Source of the DNA: Sinorhizobium arboris LMG 14919
Lineage (GTDB): Bacteria > Pseudomonadota > Alphaproteobacteria > Rhizobiales > Rhizobiaceae
DNA: 64,000 nucleotides
Direction of reading: 5' to 3'
NCBI RefSeq assembly: GCF_000427465.1
Contig: NZ_ATYB01000014.1
Coordinates: 3,227,058-3,291,057 of the forward strand
Under the pieces are notes generated by a model. It was given only the letters and a program-made list of their open reading frames with translations, made no database searches and was not told the DNA's origin. Positions within the stretch are counted from its first letter, which is position 1, and each line of letters starts with the position of its first letter. A program made the position numbers and the translations under genes. Positions 38,774-48,543 of the stretch are shown here, in pieces.

Positions 38774-40384
38774 TCAATGGCGGAAATGGCGCATCCCTGT
38801 GAACACCATGGCGACGTTGTGCTCGTTCGCCGCCGCGATGACCTCATCGTCGCGCATTGAGCCGCCGGGCTGGATGACCGCGGTGGCGCCGGCAGCAATA
38901 GCTGACAGAAGACCGTCGGCGAAGGGAAGGAAAGCTTCCGAAGCCACTGCCGAGCCGCGCGTAAGCGGCTCGGCAAGGCCGAGCGCCCTGGCAGCCTCTT
39001 CCGCCTTGATGGCAGCGATACGTGCGGAATCGACGCGGCTCATCTGGCCGGCGCCGATGCCCGCCGTCTGGCCGTCCTTCGCATAGACGACGGCGTTGGA
39101 CTTGACGTGCTTCGCCACCTTGAAGGCGAATTTCATGTCTTCGAGCTCCTGCGCCGTCGGCGTGCGCCTGGTAACCACCTTGAGCTCGAGATCCTCGACC
39201 ATGCCGTTGTCGCGCGTCTGGACGAGCAAGCCGCCGGCGACGGTCTTCGCCATGACGCCAGGCGTGCGCGGATCCGGCAGGCCGCCGGCCGCAAGCAGGC
39301 GCAGGTTCGGCTTTCGGGCGATGACCGCCTTCGCTTCATCGCTGACCGACGGCGCGATGATGACCTCGGTGAAGAGCTTGACGATCTCTTCCGCGGTCTG
39401 CGCGTCCAGTTCCTGGTTGAGCGCGATGATGCCGCCGAAAGCCGAGGTCGAATCGCAGGCGAGCGCCCGGCGATAGGCTTCCGCGAGCGACGGCCCGGTT
39501 GCCACACCGCAGGGGTTCGCGTGCTTGATGATGGCGCAGGCCGGCGCCTTCTCCGGAAGGAATTCCGCCACCAGCTCGAAGGCTGCATCCGTGTCGTTGA
39601 TGTTGTTGTAGGAGAGCTGCTTACCCTGCAGCAGCGCCGCCGTAGCCACGCCCGGGCGCTTCTCCCCGGTCACGTAGAAGCCGGCCTTCTGGTGCGGGTT
39701 TTCGCCGTAGCGCATCTCCTCCTTGAGCACGCCGCCGAGGACGCGGTGGCGCGGCATAGGCGTATCGAGCACCTCGGCGAACCAGTTGGAGATCGCCGCA
39801 TCATAGGCTGCGGTTCGCGCATAGGCCTTGGCCGCCATCTTCTGGCGGAAGGCGTAGCGCGTCGCGCCACTCGCGATTTCCTCCAACAGCAGCGAATAGT
39901 CGGCCGGATCGGTGACGATGGTCACATAGGCATGATTCTTGGCCGATGCGCGGATCATCGCCGGTCCGCCAATATCGATATTCTCGACCGTGGTCGGGTA
40001 ATCGCCGCCCTTGGCGCGGACCTCTTCGAACGGATAGAGGTTGATGACGGCGAGATCGATCGCGGCGATGCCGTGCGCGCTCATGGCGTCCGCATGCTCC
40101 GCGTCATCGCGGATGGCCAGAAGGCCGCCATGGACGCCGGGGTGTAGCGTCTTCACCCGGCCGTCCATGATTTCCGGAAAGCCGGTCAGTTCCGAAACGT
40201 CGCTGACCGGAAGACCGGCGTCGGCAAGCGCCTTGTGCGTACCGCCGGTCGATACCAGCCTCACGCCCTTGTCGGTGAGCGCGCGGGCGAGTTCGACGAT
40301 GCCCGTCTTGTCGGAGACGGAGAGGAGGGCGGTTTTGATTCGGACCTCGTCGGGGACGGGGATTTTCTTGGAGGCGACAGCCAT
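38774..40384 (-). CDS. purH: Bifunctional AICAR formyltransferase/IMP cyclohydrolase
   Basis: This 536-residue protein performs the last two steps of IMP synthesis. The N-terminal cyclohydrolase (methylglyoxal-synthase-like fold) shows [30 protein letters not shown] and [15 protein letters not shown]. The C-terminal transformylase has the Lys-His motif in [26 protein letters not shown] and the ending [20 protein letters not shown]. The length and order are standard. It follows the heparinase-like gene by 153 bases on the same strand, as the last gene of the htpX-rsmB-heparinase-purH run. Confidence 0.97.
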   Translation of the reverse strand: MAVASKKIPVPDEVRIKTALLSVSDKTGIVELARALTDKGVRLVSTGGTHKALADAGLPVSDVSELTGFPEIMDGRVKTLHPGVHGGLLAIRDDAEHADAMSAHGIAAIDLAVINLYPFEEVRAKGGDYPTTVENIDIGGPAMIRASAKNHAYVTIVTDPADYSLLLEEIASGATRYAFRQKMAAKAYARTAAYDAAISNWFAEVLDTPMPRHRVLGGVLKEEMRYGENPHQKAGFYVTGEKRPGVATAALLQGKQLSYNNINDTDAAFELVAEFLPEKAPACAIIKHANPCGVATGPSLAEAYRRALACDSTSAFGGIIALNQELDAQTAEEIVKLFTEVIIAPSVSDEAKAVIARKPNLRLLAAGGLPDPRTPGVMAKTVAGGLLVQTRDNGMVEDLELKVVTRRTPTAQELEDMKFAFKVAKHVKSNAVVYAKDGQTAGIGAGQMSRVDSARIAAIKAEEAARALGLAEPLTRGSAVASEAFLPFADGLLSAIAAGATAVIQPGGSMRDDEVIAAANEHNVAMVFTGMRHFRH

Positions 40385-40537
40385 CGTCCTTGCTCCTTTG
40401 GCAGCGCCGGACGCGTGGGAGGAGGTTCCGGCGGTTGGGATGGCTGCCCGTTAGCATAGCTTGTTCTTCGAAGGAACCTTCGGTGCCGCGGCAAGGGGAA
40501 AATAGGCGCGCGCCCACCTGCCGCGCGGCGCCAGGCA

Positions 40538-42223
40538 TCATCCCTCGCGCGTGAACGTCCACTGGATTTCCGGCTGCGAGGCGGCGGAGAAGGTCACGCT
40601 TATCTGCGACGAGGCACGCACGCCTGAGGGATCGGCGAAGAAGATGTCTTCCTCGATCGCGAGCGCGCCGTCCCGGCAGGCGAAGAGCCAGGCCTCTCCA
40701 TCGGCTGCCGTCAGATATACCTCGTTCTCGCTGTGCCGGCGCATGCCGATTGCCGGATGGACGTGGAAACGGGCGACCGCGATCGCGCCGTCCGACGGGT
40801 CCGGATCGCTGCCGTCCTCCAGCAGCAGGCGGTCCCGACCGCGGATCAGCCGACCGCCGTTGAGAATCCCGATGTCGCGCTCGTGGATCAGGCCGAAGGG
40901 CGCAAGATAGCCGTCATGACTCGCTTTGACCTGCTCGATCGCTCCCGGCTCGTCATTTCTCTCGACCGCAACGCGGGCCGGACCGCTGATCATGATCGGA
41001 CCGAGGAACCGCGACTGCGAGAAACGGCTGGAGGACGTGTCGTTGACGGTGACGGTGGAGTGGGCGGCCGTGGAGCGCGCCATCTGCCGAAATCGTTCGC
41101 CGGCGAATTTGGGTGCGCCGGAATTGATGATGAAGCGGTTCCTGCCTGAGGACATCTCGAAGGAAAGGCAGCCGGCATGGGCGCTGCGGGACAGAGCGGC
41201 CGAGAGCGGCCGGCCGGTGTCCATAATGACGGCGGTGTCACCCAGCGAAAGACGTTCGTAATGGGCATGCGGCAGCGACCGGAACGGCTCGCCGGCCGTC
41301 TCGTCATATCTCAGCACGGAGGCGAGCTCATGGGCAAGAACGGACGTGGCGCCGTTGAAGAGCGCAAGTTCGCCGCCCTGGTGACGAAAGAAGCGGAGCG
41401 CCGGATACATACGGTCGATGCAGGGGATGAGCCTGGCGGGCACGTCATGTCCGAGATTGACATAGGTCTGGCGCAGCGGCAGCAGATCGAGCAGCAGCTC
41501 GAGCCCCGCCCGGGGGTTGCGGGAGAAATGCGCCCCGTCGGGCAGGATCTGCCGTTCGAGTTCCAGGTCGAGATTACGCGATGCCTTGCGAATTGCCGAA
41601 GCCGTGGCCGGCATCGACACGGAGGCCACGGCGAGCGCCAGGCGGACCCTCAGGCGCGCTTCTCCGTCGGCCACAGCCTCGGCGACATGGCGGAGATAGC
41701 GAACCTGAAAGGCGAGACTTTTCAAGAAGCGGCGATAGAAACCGTGCTCCGCGTTGCGCAGCACCACGGGCGAATGGGACAGCCAGGCGATGACGCGCTG
41801 CGCGACCACATCCGCCTCCCAGGAGATTTCGCCGGTCCTTCGGCCATGGCTGCCCATCCAATCGTCCATGATCTGGCGCAGCCTGGTCGAGCCGGCCTCA
41901 TCCTGTATGGCCCGCATGTGACGCAGCCAGCCGAAGGAATGCAGACGGACCGCAAACTCGTGCGACGGCAGGTCGATTTCGAAAGGCGACTCGCCTTCGG
42001 TATCCAGAACCCGGCCGGCAAGCGGAAAGCGACCCGCAAGGATCTCTTCCGCGACGAAGGGATCGATTGCCCGAAGATCCGTGGGTGCGACGATCAGCCG
42101 GGCCGGCGTAGAGCCGGCCAAGCGCAGCGCCGTCATCCGCGCAAGTGAAAGCCGGCGCGAAAGCCGGCGCCGGCTTTCGCTCAAGTATAGATATAGGAGC
42201 CTCGATTTACTGGAAAACGGCAT
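40538..42223 (-). CDS. Heparinase II/III-family protein
   Basis: This 561-residue protein has an N-terminal alpha/alpha-toroid region (SFGWLRHMRAI, WEADVVAQRVIAWLSH) and a C-terminal beta-sheet domain of the heparinase II/III type (AHSTVTVNDTSSSRF and HDGYLAPFGLIHERDI). The family eliminates uronic-acid-containing polysaccharides. No signal peptide is seen, so the protein may be cytoplasmic, which is odd for a polysaccharide lyase. The ATG at 42223 gives the YLYLSESRRRL N-terminus seen in related proteins; GAGGAAA lies 14 bases before it, rather far. Codons 15-27 are written by a perfect DNA palindrome. It lies between rsmB and purH. Confidence 0.8.
   Translation of the reverse strand: MPFSSKSRLLYLYLSESRRRLSRRLSLARMTALRLAGSTPARLIVAPTDLRAIDPFVAEEILAGRFPLAGRVLDTEGESPFEIDLPSHEFAVRLHSFGWLRHMRAIQDEAGSTRLRQIMDDWMGSHGRRTGEISWEADVVAQRVIAWLSHSPVVLRNAEHGFYRRFLKSLAFQVRYLRHVAEAVADGEARLRVRLALAVASVSMPATASAIRKASRNLDLELERQILPDGAHFSRNPRAGLELLLDLLPLRQTYVNLGHDVPARLIPCIDRMYPALRFFRHQGGELALFNGATSVLAHELASVLRYDETAGEPFRSLPHAHYERLSLGDTAVIMDTGRPLSAALSRSAHAGCLSFEMSSGRNRFIINSGAPKFAGERFRQMARSTAAHSTVTVNDTSSSRFSQSRFLGPIMISGPARVAVERNDEPGAIEQVKASHDGYLAPFGLIHERDIGILNGGRLIRGRDRLLLEDGSDPDPSDGAIAVARFHVHPAIGMRRHSENEVYLTAADGEAWLFACRDGALAIEEDIFFADPSGVRASSQISVTFSAASQPEIQWTFTREG
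42159..42180. repeat. Perfect 22-bp palindrome inside the heparinase-like gene
   Basis: Two copies of CGAAAGCCGGC face each other exactly, and a direct repeat GAAAGCCGGC lies just before at 42148-42157. The palindrome encodes the arginine/serine-rich stretch near the N-terminus of the heparinase-like protein. It would form a very stable hairpin in the mRNA. Confidence 0.75.
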
Positions 42224-42269
42224 CGGCGCCCGTGGGTTTCCTCATGACCGCGACGACTCTTCCGGGCAC

Positions 42270-42405
42270 TGCAGCGCATCGCGGCTGTAGCGCTGCTGCA
42301 GCCAATGCGTCTTCAAGACGCAAAACGGTCGTTACAGAGTTGCTGCAGATTCTTGAACCGGAGCCGATTCGAGGATCATGCAGAAGATCGGAATCGTGCG
42401 GGAAA
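42270..42405. repeat. Degenerate rhizobial intergenic repeat
   Basis: The non-coding stretch between the heparinase and rsmB genes has the perfect odd palindrome TGCGTCTTCAAGACGCA (42306-42322), then AACGGTCGTTACAG. A 22-bp imperfect palindrome around CTTGAACCGGAGCCGATT follows, flanked by TGCTGCAG and CATGCAG. The order resembles a common rhizobial non-coding repeat as I remember it. Confidence 0.5.
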
Positions 42406-42499
42406 GATCATTAAATATTTATCAATCCTGCCGTCATTGATAGGCGGGCCGTCCGAAGGCGTCAATTGTCTCGGCAAAACAGTCTGTTGATGAGCGCTC

Positions 42500-43909
42500 T
42501 CAGGCACCCGCACGGCGCAGCACGGCCGCATAGAATCCATCGAGGCCACCGGCGAAGGGCGCCTCCAGCGGCAGCATCGCAGGTGTCGTGCGGAACTCCC
42601 CGACCGGGGTGATCGCCTCTTCGAGCTCCGGCCAGTCGGCCGCGTCGACGGGCACCCGTTCGCATCCGCCGTCAGCGACCACGCGCGCGACGACCTCCTC
42701 GCCCTCCAGCGGGTCCAGGGAGCAGTTGGAGAAGACGACGAGGCCGCCGGGCTTCACGACGGTCAGCGCGTGCCGCAACAGCCGTTCCTGCAGTCTGGCA
42801 AGCTTCGCGACGTCCTCCGGACCTTTCGTCCAGAGCACATCGGGATGCCGCCGGGTCGTGCCCGTCGACGAGCAGGGAGCGTCGAGAAGGGCCGCATCGA
42901 ACAGCTCTTCCGGCCGAAAATCGGCCATGTCGGTTTCCTTCGTCCGGGCTTCGAAGCCAAGCCGCCCGAGATTGGCCCTGAGCCGCCGCAGGCGGCTGGA
43001 CGACTGATCAAGCGCGGTCACCTCCGCTCCTGCGAGGATGAGCTGCGCCGTCTTGCCGCCGGGCGCGGCACAGAGATCGACAAGCCTTTTGCCGGAAACT
43101 TCCCCGAAAAGCCGCGCCGGAATGGAGGCAGCCGCGTCCTGGACCCACCAGGCGCCTTCCGAGAAGCCGGGCAGCGACGGAATCGAACCTGAGAAATCCC
43201 GAAGACGAACCGAGCCGGTCGGCAGCACCGTGCCATCGAGCCGTTCCGCCCAGGATGTTGGCTCGGATTTCACGGTCACATCGATGGCAGCGGGTACGAG
43301 CTGCGCTTCGGATATCCGCTCCGCCTGGTCTCTGCCGTAACAGGCGACGAGCCTGTCGAAGAACCAGCCGGGCATTGCCGGCACCGGTCTCAGTTTCTCG
43401 AGAATTTCGTCCTTCTCACGAGAAAGCCGCCGCAACACGGCGTTGACGAGGCTTGCGAAACGGCGGTTGCGCGGATCGGACCGGGCCTGTTCCACCGCGA
43501 GGTCGACGGCCGAATGATCAGGAACGTCGAGATAGAGGATTTGCGCGGCGGCAACGGTCAGCACATGTTCGAGAGCCCGTGCACCCTCCGGCAGGGGAGT
43601 CTGCAGCAGGGAATCGATGGCGGCGCGGATGCGCGGCAGATGGCGGAGTGCCGAGTTTAGAATGGCACGCACCAGTGCGCGGTCGGCTTCGTTCAGCTCG
43701 CGATAGGCAGGGTTCCCGCGCTCCGGGTCGAGCATGCCGTCGAGCGGCGTCTTTCGGTCGATCACCGCCGCCAGAAGCTTGGCGGCCGCCTGTCGGCTCC
43801 TCAAGCCCGCTTTGGCGGCAGCAGGCGCGCCAGGCCCGGTCCCCGCCCGGGAGCGAGCGCGCTCGCGGGATCGTTTCGGATGTGAATCGTTCTTGTTGTC
43901 TTCGGGCAT
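42500..43909 (-). CDS. rsmB: 16S rRNA (cytosine-5) methyltransferase RsmB/Sun
   Basis: This 469-residue enzyme methylates C5 of a cytosine in 16S rRNA. An N-terminal NusB-like RNA-binding domain (about residues 35-170, e.g. ALRHLPRIRAAIDSLL) is followed by a SAM-dependent methyltransferase. The latter has DLCAAPGGKTAQLI (SAM motif I), LDAPCSSTGTTRRHPD and FSNCSLDPLEGEEV; the two cysteines in PCS and NCS are the resolving and catalytic residues. The N-terminus is a charged linker (RSRERARSRAG). Its ATG overlaps the htpX stop by one base (TGATG), so the two are coupled. Confidence 0.93.
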   Translation of the reverse strand: MPEDNKNDSHPKRSRERARSRAGTGPGAPAAAKAGLRSRQAAAKLLAAVIDRKTPLDGMLDPERGNPAYRELNEADRALVRAILNSALRHLPRIRAAIDSLLQTPLPEGARALEHVLTVAAAQILYLDVPDHSAVDLAVEQARSDPRNRRFASLVNAVLRRLSREKDEILEKLRPVPAMPGWFFDRLVACYGRDQAERISEAQLVPAAIDVTVKSEPTSWAERLDGTVLPTGSVRLRDFSGSIPSLPGFSEGAWWVQDAAASIPARLFGEVSGKRLVDLCAAPGGKTAQLILAGAEVTALDQSSSRLRRLRANLGRLGFEARTKETDMADFRPEELFDAALLDAPCSSTGTTRRHPDVLWTKGPEDVAKLARLQERLLRHALTVVKPGGLVVFSNCSLDPLEGEEVVARVVADGGCERVPVDAADWPELEEAITPVGEFRTTPAMLPLEAPFAGGLDGFYAAVLRRAGA

Positions 43910-44868
43910 CAGGACCAGGGGCCTTTCGGCGGTTCGGAACCACCGCGACCCCAGCCCGTTCTCGGGACAGAGCGCGATCTGCGCCCTGCACTATCAGGGC
44001 GGACCGGTGCCGTCGAGGCCGCGGAAGCCTCGCGGGCCATTCTTTCCAGTGCCGCCACCCGGTTCTCCGTGTTCGGATGGGTCGAGAACAGATTGTCCAT
44101 CCGCTCACCCGAGAGGGGATTGATGATGAACATATGGGCCGTTGCCGGATTGCGCTCGGCGTCATTGTTATGAATGACCTGAGCGGCACCGGCGATCTTG
44201 CGAAGTGCCGAGGAGAGCCAGAGCGGATTGCCGCAGATTTCCGCGCCGCGCCGGTCGGCGGAATATTCGCGTGTGCGGCTGATCGCCATCTGCACCAGCA
44301 TGGCCGCGAGGGGGGCGACGATCATCGCGATCAGCACGCCGATGAAGCCGAGAGGATTGTTGTTGTCGCGGTTGCCGCCGAAGAAGAAAGCGAAATTGCC
44401 CAGCATGGAAATCGCCCCGGCCAGCGTCGCCGTCAGCGTCATCGTCAGCGTGTCGCGATACTGGATATGGGCGAGCTCGTGCGCCATGACGCCCGCAACT
44501 TCCTCATAGGAGAGCGAGTGCAGCAGTCCCGTCGAAGCGGCGACCGCAGCGTTCTCGGGATTGCGCCCGGTGGCGAAGGCATTCGGCTGCGGGCTGTCTA
44601 TGACATAGACGCGCGGCATCGGCAGACCGGCATTCTTCGCCAGATCACGGACGATTCCGTAATACTCCGGCGCGCTGCGCTCGTCCACCTCCTGCGCCCG
44701 GTACATGCCAAGCACCATCCGGTCGGAATTCCAGTAGGAGAAGAAGTTCATGCCCGCGGCGATGACGAGGGCGATCATCATGCCGCCCCGGCCGCCGATG
44801 ACATAGCCGACGGCCATGAAGAGGACGGTCATGAAGGCAAGCAGCATTGCGGTGCGCATGAGGTTCAT
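43909..44868 (-). CDS. htpX: Membrane zinc protease HtpX
   Basis: This 319-residue inner-membrane M48 metalloprotease has N-terminal hydrophobic helices (residues 5-25 and 29-45), the zinc motif HELAH at 130-134 in [13 protein letters not shown], and [16 protein letters not shown], which supplies the third zinc ligand. It degrades misfolded membrane proteins and is usually a heat or envelope stress gene. The C-terminal 30 residues ([20 protein letters not shown]) are a basic tail common in rhizobial forms. It is co-transcribed with rsmB. Confidence 0.93.
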   Translation of the reverse strand: MNLMRTAMLLAFMTVLFMAVGYVIGGRGGMMIALVIAAGMNFFSYWNSDRMVLGMYRAQEVDERSAPEYYGIVRDLAKNAGLPMPRVYVIDSPQPNAFATGRNPENAAVAASTGLLHSLSYEEVAGVMAHELAHIQYRDTLTMTLTATLAGAISMLGNFAFFFGGNRDNNNPLGFIGVLIAMIVAPLAAMLVQMAISRTREYSADRRGAEICGNPLWLSSALRKIAGAAQVIHNNDAERNPATAHMFIINPLSGERMDNLFSTHPNTENRVAALERMAREASAASTAPVRPDSAGRRSRSVPRTGWGRGGSEPPKGPWS

Positions 44869-44954
44869 GAATGAGCTCCAACCATATCAGTCTCCGTTCC
44901 GGGCCTCGTGGAAAGCCGCTTACCGCCGCTTCGCTCCATTCGGCGCCGCGCGAG

Positions 44955-44970
44955 CGTTTCACGTGAATCA
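44955..44970. other. parS-like site (distal)
   Basis: CGTTTCACGTGAATCA has two mismatches to the parS consensus. It is intergenic, between the divergent htpX and SdhAF4-like genes, about 10.8 kb from parB. The same 16-mer occurs at 61649-61664. Confidence 0.6.
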
Positions 44971-45052
44971 GCTTTTCCGTCCGCACGGAAGTGCCTATAT
45001 GATGGGGATAAACCGTCCGCTCTTCAATATCGTTACGGAAACCGCGAACCGT

Positions 45053-45253
45053 ATGCAGAACGACAACGACAACTCGCCCGACCGACCCAAGCGTCCGCTT
45101 TCCCCCGCCGCCCTGCGCGCTCTGAAGGAGGCCGAAGAGAGGCGGCGCGCAGAAGCGCCCCAGAATATGCCGGCCGAACTGGGCGGACGCGGCGGCCTAG
45201 ACCCGGCTCGCTTCGGCGATTGGGAGATCAAGGGCAGGGCGATCGATTTCTGA
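45053..45253 (+). CDS. DUF1674 protein, SdhAF4-like succinate dehydrogenase assembly factor
   Basis: This 66-residue protein starts MQNDNDNSPDRPKRPLSPAA, has a basic/alanine helix (LRALKEAEERRRAE), and ends with the family hallmark GGRGGLDPARFGDWEIKGRA then IDF. The DUF1674 family includes the mitochondrial factor SDHAF4, which binds the flavinylated succinate dehydrogenase subunit during assembly; a bacterial role is inferred. A weak GGAAA precedes the ATG; in-frame ATGs at 44999 and 45002 have no ribosome site. It is divergent from htpX and convergent with acsA. Confidence 0.82.
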   Translation: MQNDNDNSPDRPKRPLSPAALRALKEAEERRRAEAPQNMPAELGGRGGLDPARFGDWEIKGRAIDF

Positions 45254-45326
45254 GGGTATGCCGTCAGGGTTTTCGTTTCGGTGGCGAATCGGCCGCTGCG
45301 TTCCACCCGTAAAGCGCTTTGCGCTT

Positions 45327-45474
45327 CCCCCCTCACCCTAACCCTCTCTCCCCGCTCGCAGGGAGAGGGGACGAGAATGCTGATGCGGTTACAGCAAATG
45401 CGAGGGAGTGCGTTGGCCGCAAAATCCCTTCTCCCCGTTTGCGGGGAGAAGGTCGCGGCAGCGGGATGAGGGGC
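45327..45474. repeat. RIME-like palindromic element, copy 6
   Basis: A 148-bp element starting CCCCTCACCCTAACCCTC and ending GGGATGAGGGGC, with hairpins CTCCCCGCTCGCAGGGAG and CTCCCCGTTTGCGGGGAG. It lies between the convergent DUF1674 and acsA genes and is a likely bidirectional transcription barrier. Confidence 0.85.
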
Positions 45475-45500
45475 TGTTGCAACCCATACCCCAGCTCACA

Positions 45501-47450
<1,950 letters not shown>

Positions 47451-47725
47451 ATTTTCCTCCCTGCGCATTTCTGGTCAGATCATGAGCGGAATACCGGCGG
47501 AAACCGCGCACAGTTCTCCTCATCCCGCTCTGGACCGGCTCCCACCGTTCCTTTGTGACAATTCATAAGCAGGTCGCCTCCGGTCCGCAATTAGACAAAA
47601 GCACATTTGAAAGTGAAGAATTGCAATTTCGAGACAAGAACGGTATAGAACCCCCAATTCCCGGAAATCAGTGGTAGACTCCACGGCCCGCGACACCGGC
47701 GCGGACGGACAAAAGGACTATATCC

Positions 47726-48424
47726 ATGGCTCAGCAACTGCTTATGCCCAAGGCAACAGCCGTCTGGCTGGTTGACAACACCGCACTCTCGTTCGACCAG
47801 ATCGCGCAGTTCTGCAAGCTGCACCCGCTCGAGGTCAAGGCGATAGCGGACGGTGAATCGGCGCAGGGCATCAAGGGCCTTGATCCAATCGCAACCGGTC
47901 AGCTGTCGCGCGACGAGATCGTGCGCGGCGAGGGAAATCCCAATCACAAGCTCAAGCTTTCGGAGCCGAAGGTCCGCGTGCCGGACTCCAAGCGCAAGGG
48001 CCCGCGCTATACGCCGGTCTCCAAGCGTCAGGACCGCCCGAACGCCATTCTGTGGCTGGTCCGCAATCATCCTGAGTTGAAGGACGCACAGATTTCGCGT
48101 CTGGTCGGCACGACGAAGGCGACGATCGAGCAGATTCGCGAGCGTACCCACTGGAACTCCGCCAACCTGACGCCGATGGACCCGGTGACGCTCGGCCTCT
48201 GCTCGCAGATCGACCTGGATCTCGAGGTAGAGCGCGCTTCGAAGGGCCGTCCGCTGCCTTCGGCGGCCGAGAGCGGCGCAACGCTCGAATCCGCGCAGGA
48301 AACCGAGAAGCTCAACTACGGCCAGGATCGCGAAGAGGAAAAGGAAATCGACGCCGATGCCGTCTTCGCCAAGCTGAAGTCGCTGAAGTCGGACCGCAAG
48401 GACGACGAAGAAGACGACTACTGA
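47726..48424 (+). CDS. trcR: Cell-cycle transcriptional regulator TrcR (DUF1013)
   Basis: This 232-residue protein starts MAQQLLMPKATAVWLVDNTA and carries two HTH-like segments (LSFDQIAQFCKLHPLEVKAI and AQISRLVGTTKATIEQIRER). A strongly acidic C-terminus follows (DREEEKEIDADA and DDEEDDY). DUF1013/TrcR is restricted to alphaproteobacteria and in Caulobacter relatives is described as a cell-cycle regulator associated with RNA polymerase. AAGGA lies eight bases before the ATG. A clear terminator follows, so it is a single-gene unit. It lies between two acyl-CoA synthetase genes. Confidence 0.85.
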   Translation: MAQQLLMPKATAVWLVDNTALSFDQIAQFCKLHPLEVKAIADGESAQGIKGLDPIATGQLSRDEIVRGEGNPNHKLKLSEPKVRVPDSKRKGPRYTPVSKRQDRPNAILWLVRNHPELKDAQISRLVGTTKATIEQIRERTHWNSANLTPMDPVTLGLCSQIDLDLEVERASKGRPLPSAAESGATLESAQETEKLNYGQDREEEKEIDADAVFAKLKSLKSDRKDDEEDDY

Positions 48425-48448
48425 TCGCCTCGCCATCGACGAGATGAG

Positions 48449-48477
48449 AAACCCGGGTCGCAGGATCCGGGTTTTTT
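48449..48477 (+). terminator. Intrinsic terminator after trcR
   Basis: The stem AAACCCGG/CCGGGTTT with a 10-base loop runs straight into TTTTTTATT. It is a textbook intrinsic terminator 24 bases after the trcR stop. Confidence 0.9.
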
Positions 48478-48543
48478 ATTGGCCGTCGCTTACCGGATCG
48501 ACGCCGGCGCCACCGGGATGAGGGCAGTTGCCCTCGCTCTTCC

